Origin: Candidatus Cloacimonadota bacterium
GTDB taxonomy: Bacteria > Cloacimonadota > Cloacimonadia > Cloacimonadales > Cloacimonadaceae
Reading direction: 5' to 3'
Length of the DNA: 6,067 bases
Assembly (NCBI GenBank): GCA_017995495.1
Contig: JAGOIS010000093.1
Span: forward strand, 1-6,067
Below the pieces are notes generated by a model. The model was given only the letters and a program-made list of their open reading frames with translations. It ran no database searches and was not told the origin of the DNA. The translations under genes and the position numbers were made by a program. The first letter of the stretch is position 1. Each line of letters starts with the position of its first letter. Positions 1 through 6,067 of this stretch are shown one piece after another.

Positions 1-636
1 TTCAATGTTTATGCTGTGGGGATCCCCGCTACCCGGAGGATTGTCCAGTCCGGAGGGTGGGGCGTCCCCAATGGTTTCTTCTTTGCCGCTGGACACAGCC
101 ACGCGGACAGGGCGCAACACCTTGTCGTGCATGGTGTAGCCGTTTTGGATCACAGCGGCCACCAAGTTGGTGTCATATTCGCTGGGAATGTGGGCCAGGG
201 CTTCATGCAGCGCGGGATCAAATTCCCGGCCGAGGGCTTCGATCTTGCTCACGCCCTCCCGTTCCAGCACGCCCCGCAACTGCTGTTCGATCTGCATCAC
301 ACCCTTCACAAAGCCGTCCTCGCGGTCTTCCTCTGCGATCAGGCCGAGGGCTCGTTCAAAGTTGTCCACCACATCGCAGACCTCCAAGGCAAGTTTCTGC
401 GTGGCCAGCTTGACCCAATCGCTCTTTTCCTGGTTGCTGCGGCGGCGGAAGTTCTCAAATTCCGCCATGCTGCGCAAATATTTGTCCTTCAATTCTGCAT
501 TCTCGCGCTCCAGCGCGGCGATCTTTTCCATTGGATCGGACTCCTTTTCCAACTTCTCTTCAGCGCCTTCCGCGGATTCCTCCGCGAAAGCCTTCAATTC
601 CTGTTCCTCGGTTAGTTTTTCTTTTTTCTTCTTCAC
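1..636 (-). CDS. grpE: GrpE, nucleotide-exchange factor of DnaK (C-terminal end cut by window edge)
   Basis: GrpE is the cytoplasmic co-chaperone that releases ADP from DnaK (Hsp70) so the chaperone can let go of its substrate and rebind ATP. Reading the minus strand from a GTG start gives 212 codons with no stop before the edge. Residues 1-35 are charged and probably disordered. Residues 36-130 are the long helical dimerisation region, with the family motifs AEFENFRRR (58-66) and VVDNFERAL (89-97). Residues 131-182 form the beta domain that touches DnaK, with FDPALHEAL (139-147) and the conserved ending VLRPVRVAVS (173-182). The last 30 residues are a Pro/Gly/Asp-rich tail. The GTG start is chosen because AGGAGG lies four bases upstream. 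That binding site overlaps the hrcA stop, so the two genes are very likely co-transcribed and translationally coupled. The family call is secure; only the C-terminal end is missing. Confidence 0.95.
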   Translation of the reverse strand, partial: MKKKKEKLTEEQELKAFAEESAEGAEEKLEKESDPMEKIAALERENAELKDKYLRSMAEFENFRRRSNQEKSDWVKLATQKLALEVCDVVDNFERALGLIAEEDREDGFVKGVMQIEQQLRGVLEREGVSKIEALGREFDPALHEALAHIPSEYDTNLVAAVIQNGYTMHDKVLRPVRVAVSSGKEETIGDAPPSGLDNPPGSGDPHSINIE

Positions 637-640
637 CGTT

Positions 641-646
641 CCTCCT
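641..646 (-). promoter_or_regulatory. grpE ribosome binding site overlapping the hrcA stop
   Basis: On the minus strand AGGAGG lies four bases before the GTG start of grpE. The hrcA stop TAG (647-645) shares two bases with it. This supports the GTG start and suggests that ribosomes finishing hrcA help initiate grpE. Confidence 0.8.
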
Positions 647-1691
647 ATTTTGCCACCATCATGCCCTTGCGGGTGGTTTCGGTTATGGTTTTAGTGATGT
701 CGCGGATCAGCGGGATCAGCCTGCGGTATTGCGTGCGCAGGGGCGCCACCACACCCAGGTATCCGGGTATGCCAAAAACCTCATAGCGACCGTAGATGAG
801 GCAAAAATCAGTCCATTCCGGAACGTTGAAATCCTCGCCCATCAACACCCTGGCCCTGTCGCCTCCATCCTGGGAACGCATCAGTTTGATCACAGTGTCC
901 TGGCGCTGGATGAGGTTCATAAAGCTGAGGATATTACGCTTGGAATCGAACTCAGGCTGCTCCAAAAATTTGATTCTGCCGTCGTAGTTAATGTAAAAAT
1001 CGCTGATATCCACAAAAGCCTTGTGCAACTCACGCAGGAAGGTGCTCACCAGAGGGTTGTCGCGGTACATGTTTTCCCGCATTTCCACCAGCACCCGGTT
1101 GGCGATGTCGTAGATGCGCAGTCCCGCCAGTTCGTCATTGAGGTAGCGCACCAGTTTTTTCAGCTGCGCCTCTGTGAAATCGTGCTCCAGCTTCATCACC
1201 ACAGTTTTGTCCAAGCCTGAATCAAGGCTCATCACGAAGATGTATTTGCCGTTGCCGATGGGAAAAACCTCAAGCTTCGCCAGATATCCGCCGGAAACCT
1301 CGGGCTCCGCCACAAAGCTGAGTTGGTCGGTCTCCTTGGCCAGCATCAGCATGATGTAGTGCAAGGCCAGCGGCGTGTCCTTGTAGTTCTTGATCAAGAG
1401 CTCGCGGAGCATCTCCATGTCCTGGTAATGCACCTTGTCGTGTTCAGGTTCGATCAGGCGCAGATAGCTACGGTAGCCCTGGAGGGTGGGAACCCGACCC
1501 GAGGAAGTGTGCGGCTGCCGGATCTGATTGGCTTGTTCCAACTTCATCAGATCGAGGCGCAACGTGGCCGAACTCACTCCCCGGAGATACTTCTCATTCA
1601 GAACGCGTGAAGACACCGGCTCGTTGCTGCTGATGAACTCATCCACCAGCGCGGCCAGGGTTGTATTGAGTCTGAGCTGATTTTTCTTCAT
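645..1691 (-). CDS. hrcA: HrcA, heat-inducible transcription repressor (CIRCE-binding)
   Basis: HrcA is a dimeric repressor that binds CIRCE operators before heat-shock operons. In studied species its activity depends on GroEL. The 348-residue product has the usual family length. The N-terminal winged-helix domain (about 1-80) shows EPVSSRVL (24-31), SSATLRLDLMKLE (40-52) and the wing motif PHTSSGRVPT followed by GYR (60-73). The C-terminal region has the family signature GIPGYLGVVAPLRTQYRRLI (307-326). The frame stays open to another ATG at 1733, adding 14 residues. The start at 1691 is preferred because known HrcA proteins begin near MKKNQLRLN, and because the 1733 ATG lies in the spacer of the CIRCE operator. 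An AAGGAA lies 13 bases before the chosen ATG, a weak and rather distant binding site. The gene is first in an operon with grpE, diverges from nrdD, and is probably autoregulated. Confidence 0.95.
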   Translation of the reverse strand: MKKNQLRLNTTLAALVDEFISSNEPVSSRVLNEKYLRGVSSATLRLDLMKLEQANQIRQPHTSSGRVPTLQGYRSYLRLIEPEHDKVHYQDMEMLRELLIKNYKDTPLALHYIMLMLAKETDQLSFVAEPEVSGGYLAKLEVFPIGNGKYIFVMSLDSGLDKTVVMKLEHDFTEAQLKKLVRYLNDELAGLRIYDIANRVLVEMRENMYRDNPLVSTFLRELHKAFVDISDFYINYDGRIKFLEQPEFDSKRNILSFMNLIQRQDTVIKLMRSQDGGDRARVLMGEDFNVPEWTDFCLIYGRYEVFGIPGYLGVVAPLRTQYRRLIPLIRDITKTITETTRKGMMVAK

Positions 1692-1716
1692 GTCTCGGCG
1701 ATCTTTCCTTGGTATT

Positions 1717-1743
1717 TTAGCACTCGCAGTCATAAACTGCTAA
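1717..1743 (-). promoter_or_regulatory. CIRCE operator for HrcA
   Basis: The plus strand reads TTAGCACTC, nine bases, then AACTGCTAA. The left arm matches the CIRCE consensus (TTAGCACTC-N9-GAGTGCTAA) at 9 of 9 positions and the right arm at 7 of 9. It sits 25 bases upstream of the preferred hrcA start, about where transcription should begin, as is typical for HrcA autoregulation. The consensus is established knowledge; binding by this HrcA is inferred. Confidence 0.88.
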
Positions 1744-1752
1744 TCGAAAGAC

Positions 1753-1780
1753 AAAGTAATCCAAAGCCGATAATTGTCAA
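1753..1780 (-). promoter_or_regulatory. Candidate sigma-70-type promoter of hrcA-grpE
   Basis: On the minus strand a perfect TTGACA (1780-1775) is followed, after 16 bases, by TACTTT (1758-1753), a poor -10 match (3 of 6). Transcription would start near 1746, right at the edge of the CIRCE operator. That is the classic arrangement for repression by HrcA. The -35 and the geometry are good and the -10 is weak, so this is a suggestion only. Confidence 0.42.
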
Positions 1781-1800
1781 TCGAAAAGTGAGACTGCTAA
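1774..1800 (-). promoter_or_regulatory. Possible second, degenerate CIRCE-like site
   Basis: The plus strand reads TTGTCAATC, nine bases, then GACTGCTAA. The arms match the CIRCE consensus at 6 of 9 and 8 of 9 positions, with the correct spacer. The 8-mer ACTGCTAA is shared exactly with the good CIRCE at 1717-1743. The weak arm contains the candidate -35 box, so part of the match may simply be the promoter. Low confidence. Confidence 0.3.
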
Positions 1801-1817
1801 AAAATGCTCACATTTTT
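1800..1817. repeat. Perfect inverted repeat, 7-4-7
   Basis: AAAAATG and CATTTTT flank a four-base spacer (ctca). The site touches the outer end of the degenerate CIRCE-like element and lies upstream of the candidate hrcA -35. It could be an operator half-pair or a chance AT-rich palindrome. No known regulator was matched. Confidence 0.4.
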
Positions 1818-1833
1818 GCAAACCAAGCCTCCA

Positions 1834-1846
1834 CTTTGACTCAAAG
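1834..1846. repeat. Perfect inverted repeat, 6-1-6
   Basis: CTTTGA and TCAAAG are perfect complements around a single C. The shape suits a dimeric regulator. It loosely recalls an FNR/CRP-type TTGA...TCAA core, but the spacing is wrong for FNR (TTGAT-N4-ATCAA). Function unknown. Confidence 0.4.
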
Positions 1847-2142
1847 CCCCATTTCAATCATCAGAAGTACCGACTCCTTGCTGAAACCATAGTATGATTC
1901 CAACGTGGAAAGAAATCTTAATGAATATAGGCTTAACAAAATGGGTTACTCCTTCATTAGAGCAGAGAGGGGATAATTGTATCTGCCGACATCAGACGGG
2001 GTTTGGATAAATAGTGGGAACAACCCGCAAGTTTAGCTTGACAGAAATGATAAGTTCTTGAATCTATGCAATTCATGGCGATGGTGCGGATATGGTTAAA
2101 GTCGATCGCAAATCCTTAAACCAAAGCTTTTGAATAGATTAT

Positions 2143-2154
2143 CGATATGTATCG
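2143..2154. repeat. Short inverted repeat just before the nrdD ribosome binding site
   Basis: CGATA and TATCG are separated by two bases. The element ends four bases before the GGGAGG of nrdD, so a bound protein or an RNA fold here could affect nrdD expression. It has some likeness to the core of an NrdR box (the ATAT centre), but too few matches and no paired second box were seen. Confidence 0.3.
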
Positions 2155-2157
2155 CAA

Positions 2158-2163
2158 GGGAGG
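2158..2163 (+). promoter_or_regulatory. nrdD ribosome binding site (decides the start)
   Basis: GGGAGG lies five bases before the ATG at 2169. This strong site favours 2169 over an in-frame TTG at 2130, which would add 13 residues not expected before the ATP cone. Confidence 0.85.
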
Positions 2164-2168
2164 TTGTG

Positions 2169-4292
2169 ATGTTTTCGAAGATTCGAAAACGCAACGGGAA
2201 CATTGTAAGTTTTGATAAGCAGAAAATTGTGCGCGCGATCCACAAGGCTGGCGAGGCCACCGGTGAGTTTGAAGGCGACGTGGCAGAAGTTTTGACCGCC
2301 CGGGTGGTGAATCTCGCAGCACAGATCATAGATGCCGCCATCCCTGAAGTGGAGAGGATCCAGGACATAGTGGAAGAGGTGCTGCTGGCCTCCCCCTACA
2401 AGCGCTCGGCCAAGGCCTACATCATCTATCGCGACCAACATGCCCGCATCCGCGAAATGTTTTCCACCGGGGGGGTGCAGCTCATCGACCAATATCTGGA
2501 AAAATTGGATTGGCAGGTGAACGAAAACTCGAACATGGCCTATTCCTTGCAGGGGCTGAACAACTACATCGCCAGCGAGATCAGCAAAACCTACTGGCTG
2601 AACAAGATCTATCCTCCCGAGATCCGCCGCGCCCACCTCGAGGGTGACATCCATATCCACGACCTTGGCCAGCTTTCAGTCTATTGCGTCGGCTGGGACC
2701 TCATGGACCTCTTTATGACGGGCTTTTGCGGCGCCGAGGGCAAGGTGGAGAGTTCCCCCGCGAAGCACTTCCGCAGCGCCCTGGGACAGATAGTGAACTT
2801 CTTTTACACTCTGCAGGGCGAGGCCGCCGGAGCCCAGGCCTTCTCGAATTTCGACACCCTGCTCGCGCCTTTCATCCGCTACGACCGCCTCAGTTACGAA
2901 GAGGTGAAGCAGGCCCTGCAGGAATTCATCTTCAACATCAACGTTCCCACTCGCGTCGGTTTTCAGACTCCCTTCACCAATATCACCCTTGACCTCCAAC
3001 CTCCCGACATCTATAAAAACACTCCCGTGATCATCGGCGGAGAGCAACAAATAGAAACCTACGGCCAGTTCCAACCTGAAATGGACATGCTAAACAAGGC
3101 CTTTTTGGAAGTGATGATCGAGGGCGACGCCAAAGGCCGCGTCTTCACCTTCCCCATCCCCACCTACAACATCACCAGGGACTTCAATTGGGAGGATCCG
3201 CGCCTGAGCTACCTCTGGGAGGCCACTGCCAAATATGGCATCCCCTATTTTTCCAACTTTATCAATTCCGACCTCGATCCCAACGATGCCCGCTCCATGT
3301 GCTGCCGCCTGCGTTTGGACACCCGCAAGTTGGAAGCCCGTGGGGGAGGCCTCTTTGGTGCCAATCCGCTCACCGGGTCCATCGGCGTAGTCACCCTCAA
3401 CCTGCCCCGCATAGGATATCGCGCCCACAGCGAGGAGGAATTCTTCGCCCTGTTGGAGGAAAACCTCCAGATCGCCAAAAACAGCCTCGAAATCAAGCGC
3501 AAGATCCTTGAACGCTACACCCTCAACGGCCTTTATCCATACACCCGCTTCTACCTGAAAAATATCTACGAGCGATTCCTGCAATATTGGAAAAACCACT
3601 TCTCCACCATCGGCATCATCGGCATGAACGAAGCCTGCGTCAACCACCTGGGCAAAAACCTCGGAACCTCTGATGGCCGCGATTTCGCGCTAAAGGTGAT
3701 GGACTATCTGCGTGAGCGGCTGGTGGCCTTCCAGGAGGAAACGGAATGCAACTACAACCTCGAGGCCACCCCAGCAGAAGGCACCAGCTACCGCCTGGCC
3801 ATTTTGGACAAGAAGTTCCATCCAGACATCATCAGCGCCAATTGCGGCTCCGACACTCCATTCTACACCAACAGCTCCCAATTGCCCGTTAACTTCTCTG
3901 ATGACATCTTTGAGGTGCTCGATCTCCAGGACGAGCTGCAGACCAAATACACCGGCGGGACGGTGTTGCATATTTTTGGCGGGGAGCGGGTGGAACATGG
4001 TGAAAGCATCCGCAAGCTTGTCCGCACTATCTGCGACAGCTATCGCCTGCCCTATTTCACCTTCTCCCCAACCTTCAGCATCTGCCCCCAGCACGGCTAT
4101 CTGGTGGGTGAACAGCCTGTCTGCCCTCTCTGCCACAAGCAGACGGAGGTTTTTTCCCGTATCGTGGGCTATCTGCGCCCCGTATCTCAATGGAACGAGG
4201 GCAAGAAGGCCGAATTCCGCCTCCGCACCACTTTTGACACCATCAAAAACAGCCGCAAGCAGCACACTCACGCGCTGCATGATGCTTTGTAA
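2169..4292 (+). CDS. nrdD: Class III (anaerobic) ribonucleoside-triphosphate reductase, NrdD
   Basis: This glycyl-radical enzyme reduces ribonucleoside triphosphates to deoxynucleotides for DNA synthesis without oxygen. The 707 residues open with an ATP-cone allosteric domain (about 3-92, KIRKRNG...FDKQKIVRAI). The ten-stranded barrel follows, with HIHDLGQLSVYCVGWDL (162-178) and the finger-loop sequence ARSMCCRLRLD (374-384). Cys378 and Cys379 there are the candidates for the thiyl-radical cysteine. GGGLFGANPLTGSIGV (392-407) is also typical. Near the end a metal-site motif is formed by Cys639, His642, Cys652 and Cys655. It is followed by RIVGYLRPVSQWNEGK (664-679), in which Gly667 is the predicted radical glycine. 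About 17 residues extend beyond the usual end. The CxxH pair replaces the CxxC of the four-cysteine form. The nrdG gene starts nine bases downstream, as expected for its activase. Whether the electron donor is formate or a redoxin cannot be decided from inspection. Confidence 0.97.
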   Translation: MFSKIRKRNGNIVSFDKQKIVRAIHKAGEATGEFEGDVAEVLTARVVNLAAQIIDAAIPEVERIQDIVEEVLLASPYKRSAKAYIIYRDQHARIREMFSTGGVQLIDQYLEKLDWQVNENSNMAYSLQGLNNYIASEISKTYWLNKIYPPEIRRAHLEGDIHIHDLGQLSVYCVGWDLMDLFMTGFCGAEGKVESSPAKHFRSALGQIVNFFYTLQGEAAGAQAFSNFDTLLAPFIRYDRLSYEEVKQALQEFIFNINVPTRVGFQTPFTNITLDLQPPDIYKNTPVIIGGEQQIETYGQFQPEMDMLNKAFLEVMIEGDAKGRVFTFPIPTYNITRDFNWEDPRLSYLWEATAKYGIPYFSNFINSDLDPNDARSMCCRLRLDTRKLEARGGGLFGANPLTGSIGVVTLNLPRIGYRAHSEEEFFALLEENLQIAKNSLEIKRKILERYTLNGLYPYTRFYLKNIYERFLQYWKNHFSTIGIIGMNEACVNHLGKNLGTSDGRDFALKVMDYLRERLVAFQEETECNYNLEATPAEGTSYRLAILDKKFHPDIISANCGSDTPFYTNSSQLPVNFSDDIFEVLDLQDELQTKYTGGTVLHIFGGERVEHGESIRKLVRTICDSYRLPYFTFSPTFSICPQHGYLVGEQPVCPLCHKQTEVFSRIVGYLRPVSQWNEGKKAEFRLRTTFDTIKNSRKQHTHALHDAL

Positions 4293-4301
4293 CCATATCT
4301 G

Positions 4302-5012
4302 ATGCTGATCGGAGGCTTCCAAAAGTTCTCTCTGCTCGATTACCCCGGGCAGTTGGCCGCCATCATTTTCACGCAGGGCTGCAATTTCCGCTGTCCTTAC
4401 TGCCACAACCCCGAATTGGTGGATCCCGCTCGTTACGCCAAGCCCTTGGTAACGGGCAAGGTCCTGGATTTTCTGCGCCGACGGCGGGGAAAACTGGGTG
4501 CGGTGGTGATCACCGGAGGAGAGCCGACCGTGCAGCCTGATCTCGTGCGCTTCGTCAGGAAACTCAAATACATGGGCTACTTGGTGAAAATGGACACCAA
4601 CGGCTCTCAACCCGAAGTCCTGCAAAGCCTCTCCAACCAAGATCTGGTGGATTACTGGGCCATGGACATCAAGGCGCCGCCAAACCTCTACCGCCTAATC
4701 TCACGCTCCACTGTGCCGGTCGGAGACGTCCTCCGCAGCATGGACATCCTTCGCCAGAGCGGCAGGGAATACGAATTCCGCACCACCTTCTTTGAACGCC
4801 TCTTCGATTGGCGTGATATCAGCCGCATCCAGGAACTGCTCAAGCCCGGCGACAGGTTTTACCTCCAGGAATGCCGCTATGTGGACACCCTTGAGAACCT
4901 TTCCAGCCACGCCGCCTCCGTCCGCAAGCACCTGCAGGACTCCCCCGCCTGCAAATCCCTCCTCCGCTGGGGAGACAGGCACCAGGTAAACATTCAGATC
5001 CGTTCTCTCTGA
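4302..5012 (+). CDS. nrdG: Anaerobic ribonucleotide reductase activating protein, NrdG (radical SAM)
   Basis: NrdG uses a [4Fe-4S] cluster and S-adenosylmethionine to abstract a hydrogen from the C-terminal glycine of NrdD, creating the stored radical. The 236-residue product starts with the typical GGFQKFSLLDYPG (4-16). Its cluster motif is C27-N-F-R-C31-P-Y-C34, where the three cysteines bind the iron-sulphur cluster. It then shows the SAM-binding TGGEPT (71-76), MDTNG (97-101) and the MDIK motif (121-124). It is longer than the E. coli type (about 154 residues) and fits the NrdG2-like subfamily (TIGR02495). No extra ferredoxin-like cluster domain is present, which argues against a pyruvate formate-lyase activase. 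It follows nrdD by nine bases. No Shine-Dalgarno sequence is visible before the ATG, so translation is probably coupled to nrdD. Confidence 0.94.
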   Translation: MLIGGFQKFSLLDYPGQLAAIIFTQGCNFRCPYCHNPELVDPARYAKPLVTGKVLDFLRRRRGKLGAVVITGGEPTVQPDLVRFVRKLKYMGYLVKMDTNGSQPEVLQSLSNQDLVDYWAMDIKAPPNLYRLISRSTVPVGDVLRSMDILRQSGREYEFRTTFFERLFDWRDISRIQELLKPGDRFYLQECRYVDTLENLSSHAASVRKHLQDSPACKSLLRWGDRHQVNIQIRSL

Positions 5013-5015
5013 ACC

Positions 5016-6067
5016 ATGCGAGAGATCCCTTTCGAACCCTGGCTGCCCCTTGTGGAGAAACCTTCACGCTACATCGACCACGAGCTCAACGCCGTCCGCA
5101 AAGCCTGGCAGTCGATCAATTTCTGCTTCGTATATCCAGACGTTTACGAGGTCGGCGTCTCACATCTCGGCCTCAAGATCCTCTATTCTGAGATCAACCG
5201 CCTGGAAGGTGTTATGGCGGACCGCGCCTATCTGCCTTGGCTGGACATGATCGAGATCATGCGGCGCGAAGAGCTGCCCCTGTTCGGCCTCGAAAGCCGC
5301 CGCCCGCTGGGGGATTTCGACCTCGTGGGCATCACCCTGCAAAGCGAAATAACCTATTCCAATATCCCCGAAACGCTATCCCTGGCGCAGATCCCCGTCC
5401 TGGCAGGCGAGCGTGGCGAAGCGCATCCCATTGTGATGGCGGGCGGCCCCTGCGCCACCAATCCCCTGCCGCTGGTCCGCTTTATTGATGTTTTCTTCCT
5501 CGGTGAGGCGGAGGAAGCCATCAGGGAGATCGCCGGGGTTTTCACCCGCATTAATGGGCGCGAGGGGCGTCTGCGCGAACTGGCGAAGATCTCAGGCTGC
5601 TTCGTTCCCGCGCTTCATTCGGGCCAAAGGATAGTCTCCCGCAAATTCGCCTCCTTTTCAGCCGGTACAGTCCTCCACAGCCCCCAGTTGCTTTCCTGGC
5701 AGCTTGCCACCCACAACCGCTGCGTCGCGGAGATCATGCGGGGCTGCTCCCGCGGCTGCCGCTTTTGCCACGCTGGCTATTTCTACCGTCCGGTGCGCGA
5801 GCGGGACGCTGGCCAAGTACGCGACCAGATCCTGGACGAGATCGCGCTCACGGGCTGGGACGAAGCCGGATTGCTTTCGCTTTCCAGCAGCGATTACAGC
5901 CGCGTGAAGGAACTCCTGGAAGGCTTGCTCGGGGCCGTGGACACAGACAGGACCCACATTTCCCTGCCCTCGCTGCGGGTGGACGCCCTCGATCCCCAAA
6001 CCGTGGAATTGATGCGCGCTCTGGGACGCGAAGGGCTCACCATCGCCCCCGAGGCGGGCTCCCAACG
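5016..6067 (+). CDS. Radical SAM protein, TIGR03960-like, with B12-binding-like N-terminus (3' end outside window)
   Basis: The frame runs 350 complete codons plus two bases to the edge, so the C-terminus is missing. The start MREIPFEPWLPLVEKPSRYI fits the family, whose members carry an LxxVxKPxRYxG-like motif near residue 10. Residues about 35-175 resemble the Rossmann-type cobalamin-binding region of B12-type radical SAM proteins (FVYPDVYEVGVSHLGLKIL, 38-56; MAGGP, 141-145; FLGEAEEAI, 161-169). The classical B12 ligand motif DxHxxG is not seen. The radical SAM core begins with MRGCSRGCRFCHAGYFYRPV (241-260), the cluster cysteines being 244, 248 and 251. LLSLSSSDYS (286-295) and APEAGSQ (344-350) also match this family. 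No function is established for the family to my knowledge; members are often fused to or followed by a DUF2344/TIGR03936 region. The gene begins three bases after nrdG, without a visible ribosome binding site, so it looks like part of the same operon. The family call is good; its role here is unknown. Confidence 0.85.
   Translation, partial: MREIPFEPWLPLVEKPSRYIDHELNAVRKAWQSINFCFVYPDVYEVGVSHLGLKILYSEINRLEGVMADRAYLPWLDMIEIMRREELPLFGLESRRPLGDFDLVGITLQSEITYSNIPETLSLAQIPVLAGERGEAHPIVMAGGPCATNPLPLVRFIDVFFLGEAEEAIREIAGVFTRINGREGRLRELAKISGCFVPALHSGQRIVSRKFASFSAGTVLHSPQLLSWQLATHNRCVAEIMRGCSRGCRFCHAGYFYRPVRERDAGQVRDQILDEIALTGWDEAGLLSLSSSDYSRVKELLEGLLGAVDTDRTHISLPSLRVDALDPQTVELMRALGREGLTIAPEAGSQ

Larger units (their letters stand above)
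1744..2157. other. Divergent intergenic region without a convincing gene
   Basis: This AT-rich stretch separates hrcA from nrdD and must hold the start signals of both operons. The hrcA side carries the candidate promoter and CIRCE-like site. Further in are two perfect small palindromes, at 1800-1817 and 1834-1846, and another just before the nrdD ribosome binding site at 2143-2154. For nrdD no good -35/-10 pair was found. A perfect TTGACA at 2038-2043 lacks an acceptable -10, and TATGAT at 1893-1898 has only a weak -35. I recognise no riboswitch, tRNA or mobile-element sequence here. Confidence 0.6.

Noticed and set aside
16..615. Plus-strand open frame of 199 codons
   Set aside because: It is the antisense shadow of grpE, whose minus-strand translation carries clear family motifs.
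1921..2010. Small plus-strand reading frame of 29 codons (ATG to TAA) in the intergenic region
   Set aside because: Only a weak purine-rich stretch precedes it, the peptide resembles nothing I know, and such short frames are expected by chance.
1998..2030. GGGTT/AACCC stem considered as part of a leader riboswitch
   Set aside because: The stem is only five base pairs with a long loop, no conserved riboswitch core was recognised, and no run of T follows to suggest a terminator.
2038..2070. Possible nrdD promoter starting with a perfect TTGACA
   Set aside because: The best -10 within 15-19 bases matches at most 3 of 6 positions, and that at 19 bases, so it is not reported as a feature.
2143..2154. 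NrdR box before nrdD
   Set aside because: About 6 of 10 core positions match and the usual second box about three helical turns away is absent; kept only as an unexplained inverted repeat.
2130..2168. Upstream TTG start for nrdD adding 13 residues
   Set aside because: The ATG at 2169 has a strong GGGAGG five bases upstream and gives the usual NrdD N-terminus; the added residues would place that binding site inside the coding region.
3690..4640. Long minus-strand open frame of 316 codons across nrdD and nrdG
   Set aside because: It lies antisense to two well-supported genes, has no recognisable motif, and reflects third-position GC bias.

Overview
The window holds five protein genes in two divergent groups, separated by an AT-rich intergenic region of about 430 bases. 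The coding DNA is moderately GC-rich. An oxygen-sensitive class III ribonucleotide reductase with its activase, plus a further radical SAM enzyme, points to an obligately or facultatively anaerobic bacterium. HrcA and a CIRCE operator exclude an enterobacterial type of heat-shock control. The protein sequences look like an uncultured anaerobic Gram-negative-type lineage (Cloacimonadota is a guess), but taxonomy cannot be settled from this sequence alone.

Left part, minus strand (1-1743): hrcA, the heat-shock repressor, is followed by grpE, the nucleotide-exchange factor of DnaK. The grpE ribosome binding site overlaps the hrcA stop codon. A CIRCE operator lies just upstream of hrcA, so the repressor probably controls its own operon. 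grpE runs off the left edge in its extreme C-terminal tail. dnaK and dnaJ may follow beyond the window (inference).

Middle (1744-2157): a divergent intergenic region with no convincing gene. It carries a candidate hrcA promoter, a second degenerate CIRCE-like palindrome over its -35 box, and several small perfect inverted repeats of unknown function. No convincing promoter for the rightward operon was found.

Right part, plus strand (2158-6067): nrdD (class III ribonucleoside-triphosphate reductase), nrdG (its radical SAM activase) and the first 350 codons of a radical SAM protein of the uncharacterised TIGR03960-like family. The genes are separated by 9 and 3 bases, so they probably form one operon. 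NrdG would install the glycyl radical on NrdD to make deoxynucleotides without oxygen. The job of the third gene is unknown, and its tight linkage to nrdDG is the most interesting lead in an otherwise recognisable region. No CRISPR array, mobile element, tRNA or rRNA was seen.
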